Positions 28,675 through 30,753 of a stretch of 30,753 nt of DNA are shown in pieces. Position numbers and translations under genes: made by a program. This DNA comes from a virus: the IMG/VR virus record IMGVR_UViG_3300033148_005795, positions 1 to 30,753 of that record; one strand, given 5' to 3'. How positions within the stretch are numbered: the stretch's first letter is position 1; each line of letters starts with the position of its first letter. A model generated the notes under the pieces. It did no database searches. It saw only the letters and a list, made by a program, of their open reading frames with translations, and was not told the origin of the DNA.

Positions 28675-29355
28675 ATGAGACTTCTCTTCGGTTGCGGTTC
28701 GGGACGGTGTGGCACAAAGTCGCTATCGAGGCTGCTACAGGCTCAGGGCGCCAAAGTATCTCATGTGATGGCCCACTGCCCTCCTGGAACTGGCTATCCT
28801 GGCTTCGACCTCAAGCTGCCGTGGGACGGCGTTGACAATCCCATCTTCCGCGAGGCCGTGTTCCGCATCTGCAGCCGAGATGGGGACGTGGCCGGCGATG
28901 TTTCGCCGTTCTGGCTCAACTACGTACCGCTAATTCTCGCTGAGTATCCCGACTGCCGGGTGATCTGCCTTCAGCGCGAGCGTGGTAAGTGCATAGCGTC
29001 ATTGCTGGAAATGCAAACCGGGATCGGACGCAATGACTTCTCTGAGGATGTCGGCGAGGATACGAGGGCAGCCAGGCTGACGCCGAAGTTTCCGCTGAGC
29101 CGAGAGGACGCCACGGCACGCTTTTGGGACTGGTACTACACTCAGGCGCAGCTTATTCAGAGCGCCTATTCTCGACGCTTCCGGATCTACCAGACGGAGA
29201 TGGTCCTCAACAACCCACACTATCAGATGGGCATGCTGATGTGGGCAGGCTTTGACGTCCCGGTGGTCGAACCGGGTATTCATTGCAATACGATGGTTGA
29301 GATTCGAGCAAAACGTGCGCGCAAGGCAGCGGGGCTATGCGAATCCTCTGGTTGA
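28675..29355 (+). CDS. Sulfotransferase-like protein B (226 aa)
   Basis: GCGSGRCGTKSLSRLL (residues 6 to 21) is the phosphosulfate-binding loop and VICLQRERGKCIASLLEM the second binding motif, both parallel to the 24671 product. The two proteins have the same length (226 residues) and share DWYYTQAQLI / DQYYKIAAQL, so they are duplicates that have diverged. ATG lies eight bases after AGGA. The end overlaps the next gene by 19 bases. Substrate unknown; probably a glycan or a peptide side chain in the same system. Confidence 0.7.
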   Translation: MRLLFGCGSGRCGTKSLSRLLQAQGAKVSHVMAHCPPGTGYPGFDLKLPWDGVDNPIFREAVFRICSRDGDVAGDVSPFWLNYVPLILAEYPDCRVICLQRERGKCIASLLEMQTGIGRNDFSEDVGEDTRAARLTPKFPLSREDATARFWDWYYTQAQLIQSAYSRRFRIYQTEMVLNNPHYQMGMLMWAGFDVPVVEPGIHCNTMVEIRAKRARKAAGLCESSG

Positions 29356-30290
29356 CAATCGACCGCGCAACGCGAATCCAGCTCATCCACCAGCCTATTA
29401 TGGAGGAGATGAAGAAGCTGGAGGACGTGACCATCTATTCACATGCGCGGTGCTCTCGAGAGGCGCCCGAGGGTGAACAGATACGCTTGCTGGGCGCTAC
29501 CTGGGTAAACACGTTCGACGTGGTATTCACTGACGCAGTATTCGGGTATATGTGTGAGGAGTGGGACAAGGTAACGGTCCTGAAGTGCTGTTACCTCCTG
29601 GACCTTCACGCCCTGCCATTTATCAAGCAGGTCTGTCTCAACTTCAACTTTGATGTCTTCTTCCACCGGACACGTGCTGCATGGCGAAAGGTTTCCCGCA
29701 AGTGGGGCCAGTACGGTATTTGGTTGCCGCATAGCTTTGACCCCGTGATATTCCACCCATTGGCAACAGCAAAGAAAGAGTATCAGGTCTTGTCCATAGG
29801 TGAGATCGCTGGTTCGTTCTACCCGGTACGCCAACAAGCTCATCTAGAGATGAAAGGCACAGAGGGGTATCGCCGCATTGAGAGACCTGCACGGAAGGCA
29901 CTCAAGCCGTGGCCGGTTCGCGATGACTACGCTGAGCAACTCGGTATGGCCCGTATCGCCATCAGCTCGTGCTGCACCAAAGGCTATCCAGTGATGAAGA
30001 CTTTTGAGATACCTGCCTGTGGAACAGCACTCGCAACGAATACGATTGCCGAGTTTGCGGACCTGGGGCTCGTCGAGGGCGTAAACTACATCGGGCTGGA
30101 CGACCGGTCGCGCGGGGCGATCAGGAAAAAACTGAAGTGGTGGCTGGCTCCGCAGCAGGAGTCCGCGCTTGCAGCACTAACCGCGGCTGGCACGAAGCTG
30201 GCCCACGAGCGCCACACGGCGGCGGTGCGGGCGCGCGAGCTGCAAGTTCATCTACGGAGACTACTGGAGGAACGTAATGGCAAAGGCTAG
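29337..30290 (+). CDS. GT-B glycosyltransferase (317 aa)
   Basis: It corresponds to the GT-B half of the 25348 protein along almost its full length: RILWLTIDR / QILWLTINR, FDVVFTDAVFGYM / FDIVFTDAVFGYL, WLPHSFDPVIF / WLPHSIDPLIF, YPVMKTFEIPACGTALA / YPILKTFEIPACGAVLA and KHTAA / RHTAA. The lower-case family resemblance is to CgeB-type group 1 glycosyltransferases. The missing GT-A and shared modules show that only the GT-B portion was copied, or that the 25348 protein gained its extra parts. It ends 14 bases inside the next gene. Confidence 0.8.
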   Translation: MRILWLTIDRATRIQLIHQPIMEEMKKLEDVTIYSHARCSREAPEGEQIRLLGATWVNTFDVVFTDAVFGYMCEEWDKVTVLKCCYLLDLHALPFIKQVCLNFNFDVFFHRTRAAWRKVSRKWGQYGIWLPHSFDPVIFHPLATAKKEYQVLSIGEIAGSFYPVRQQAHLEMKGTEGYRRIERPARKALKPWPVRDDYAEQLGMARIAISSCCTKGYPVMKTFEIPACGTALATNTIAEFADLGLVEGVNYIGLDDRSRGAIRKKLKWWLAPQQESALAALTAAGTKLAHERHTAAVRARELQVHLRRLLEERNGKG

Positions 30291-30753
30291 TCGAAATCAC
30301 TGGTATGCTCCAACCGATCACTACACCAGGGAGCTGCGGCGGGTACTTGAGGAACGATATATCCTGGCCATCGACAACGTGAAAGGCGTGGTGTACGAAC
30401 CTGGCTGTGGCCACGGTTACGGGACCTTCATGCTGGCCGGCTCGCCCAGGGTGACGCGCGTCATTGCCAGGGATACAGACGCCAATGCCATTGCTACAGC
30501 TTCCGTTCACTTGGCCGGCATTCCCAAGGTGCGGATCGCCGTCGGTGACATCTTGCAATTCCCGGTGCCCGAGTGCGACTGGATTGTGTGTTTGGAGACG
30601 ATGATGTATCTCCACGATCCGGAGGCCTTCCTGAAGAAGCTCAAGGATGCCGAGCCTACCGGGATCGTGCTGGAGTGGCCGCTGGGGAACCAGAATGGGC
30701 CCTTCGGTAAGCACAATTTCAAGGCGGGGGAGATGGCCCCGCTCATGGCCGAC
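30277..30753 (+). CDS. SAM-dependent methyltransferase B (partial, cut by window end)
   Basis: GGAGGAACGTA precedes the ATG. The first 159 residues are visible: VVYEPGCGHGYGT is motif I, ARDTDANAI the acidic motif, and DWIVCLETMMYLHDPEAF the post-II region; the last visible residues (FKAGEMAPLM) align with FEAGEMERLM in the 27288 product. It is a paralogue of that gene and completes the second sulfotransferase-GT-methyltransferase cassette. The C-terminus lies outside the window. Confidence 0.82.
   Translation, partial: MAKASRNHWYAPTDHYTRELRRVLEERYILAIDNVKGVVYEPGCGHGYGTFMLAGSPRVTRVIARDTDANAIATASVHLAGIPKVRIAVGDILQFPVPECDWIVCLETMMYLHDPEAFLKKLKDAEPTGIVLEWPLGNQNGPFGKHNFKAGEMAPLMAD

Overview
This window looks like part of the genome of a tailed bacteriophage (Caudoviricetes), either free or a prophage piece, probably from a metagenome. 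It is GC-rich and every credible gene lies on the + strand. Genes are short and packed, often with ATGA or TGATG stop-start overlaps, and are preceded by bacterial Shine-Dalgarno sequences (AGGAGG, GAGGAG, AAGGAG). A head-and-packaging module is recognisable: large terminase, DUF4055-type portal, MuF-like minor head protein, scaffold and HK97-like major capsid protein. No integrase, replication gene, tail gene or lysis gene was seen. The host cannot be named from the sequence; the ribosome-binding sites only say it is a bacterium.

Layout. (1) 1-1118: six tiny genes, several with zinc-ribbon cysteine pairs and two with a membrane segment. (2) 1119-1502: a gene-poor stretch with three 11-bp iterons and a palindrome. 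(3) 1503-2216: a zinc/AT-hook protein that is the best candidate for the small terminase. (4) 2218-5540: a run of small membrane or unknown proteins, a lone tRNA-His, and a small protein resembling the C-terminal zinc motif of MuF proteins. (5) 5543-8045: a 642-residue coiled-coil protein and an apparently frameshifted gene. (6) 8049-9779: large terminase interrupted by a 135-residue mini-intein directly before its last catalytic Asp. (7) 9780-10454: an AT-richer intergenic region with five hairpin repeats, a GTAC/CTAG-rich patch and a promoter-like sequence. (8) 10455-15540: small genes of unknown function plus a zinc/isochorismatase-like fusion protein. (9) 15612-15685: a long hairpin with a T-run just before the portal. 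(10) 15706-20308: portal, MuF, scaffold and capsid. (11) 20425-21913: two capsid-proximal proteins. (12) 21940-30753: a sugar and sulfur modification island that runs off the right edge.

The island is the most unusual part. It begins with a close relative of SQD1/SqdB UDP-sulfoquinovose synthase. A GT2 glycosyltransferase-FkbM methyltransferase fusion follows, then two versions of a cassette made of a sulfotransferase-like protein, a GT-B glycosyltransferase and a SAM methyltransferase. Between the two cassettes sits a beta-rich, virion-like protein. One glycosyltransferase carries at its N-terminus the same roughly 50-residue module found at the N-terminus of the protein encoded just after the capsid gene. 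Together these suggest, as inference, that the phage makes an activated sulfonated sugar and builds a sulfonated or sulfated, methylated glycan, perhaps on its own capsid or fibres.
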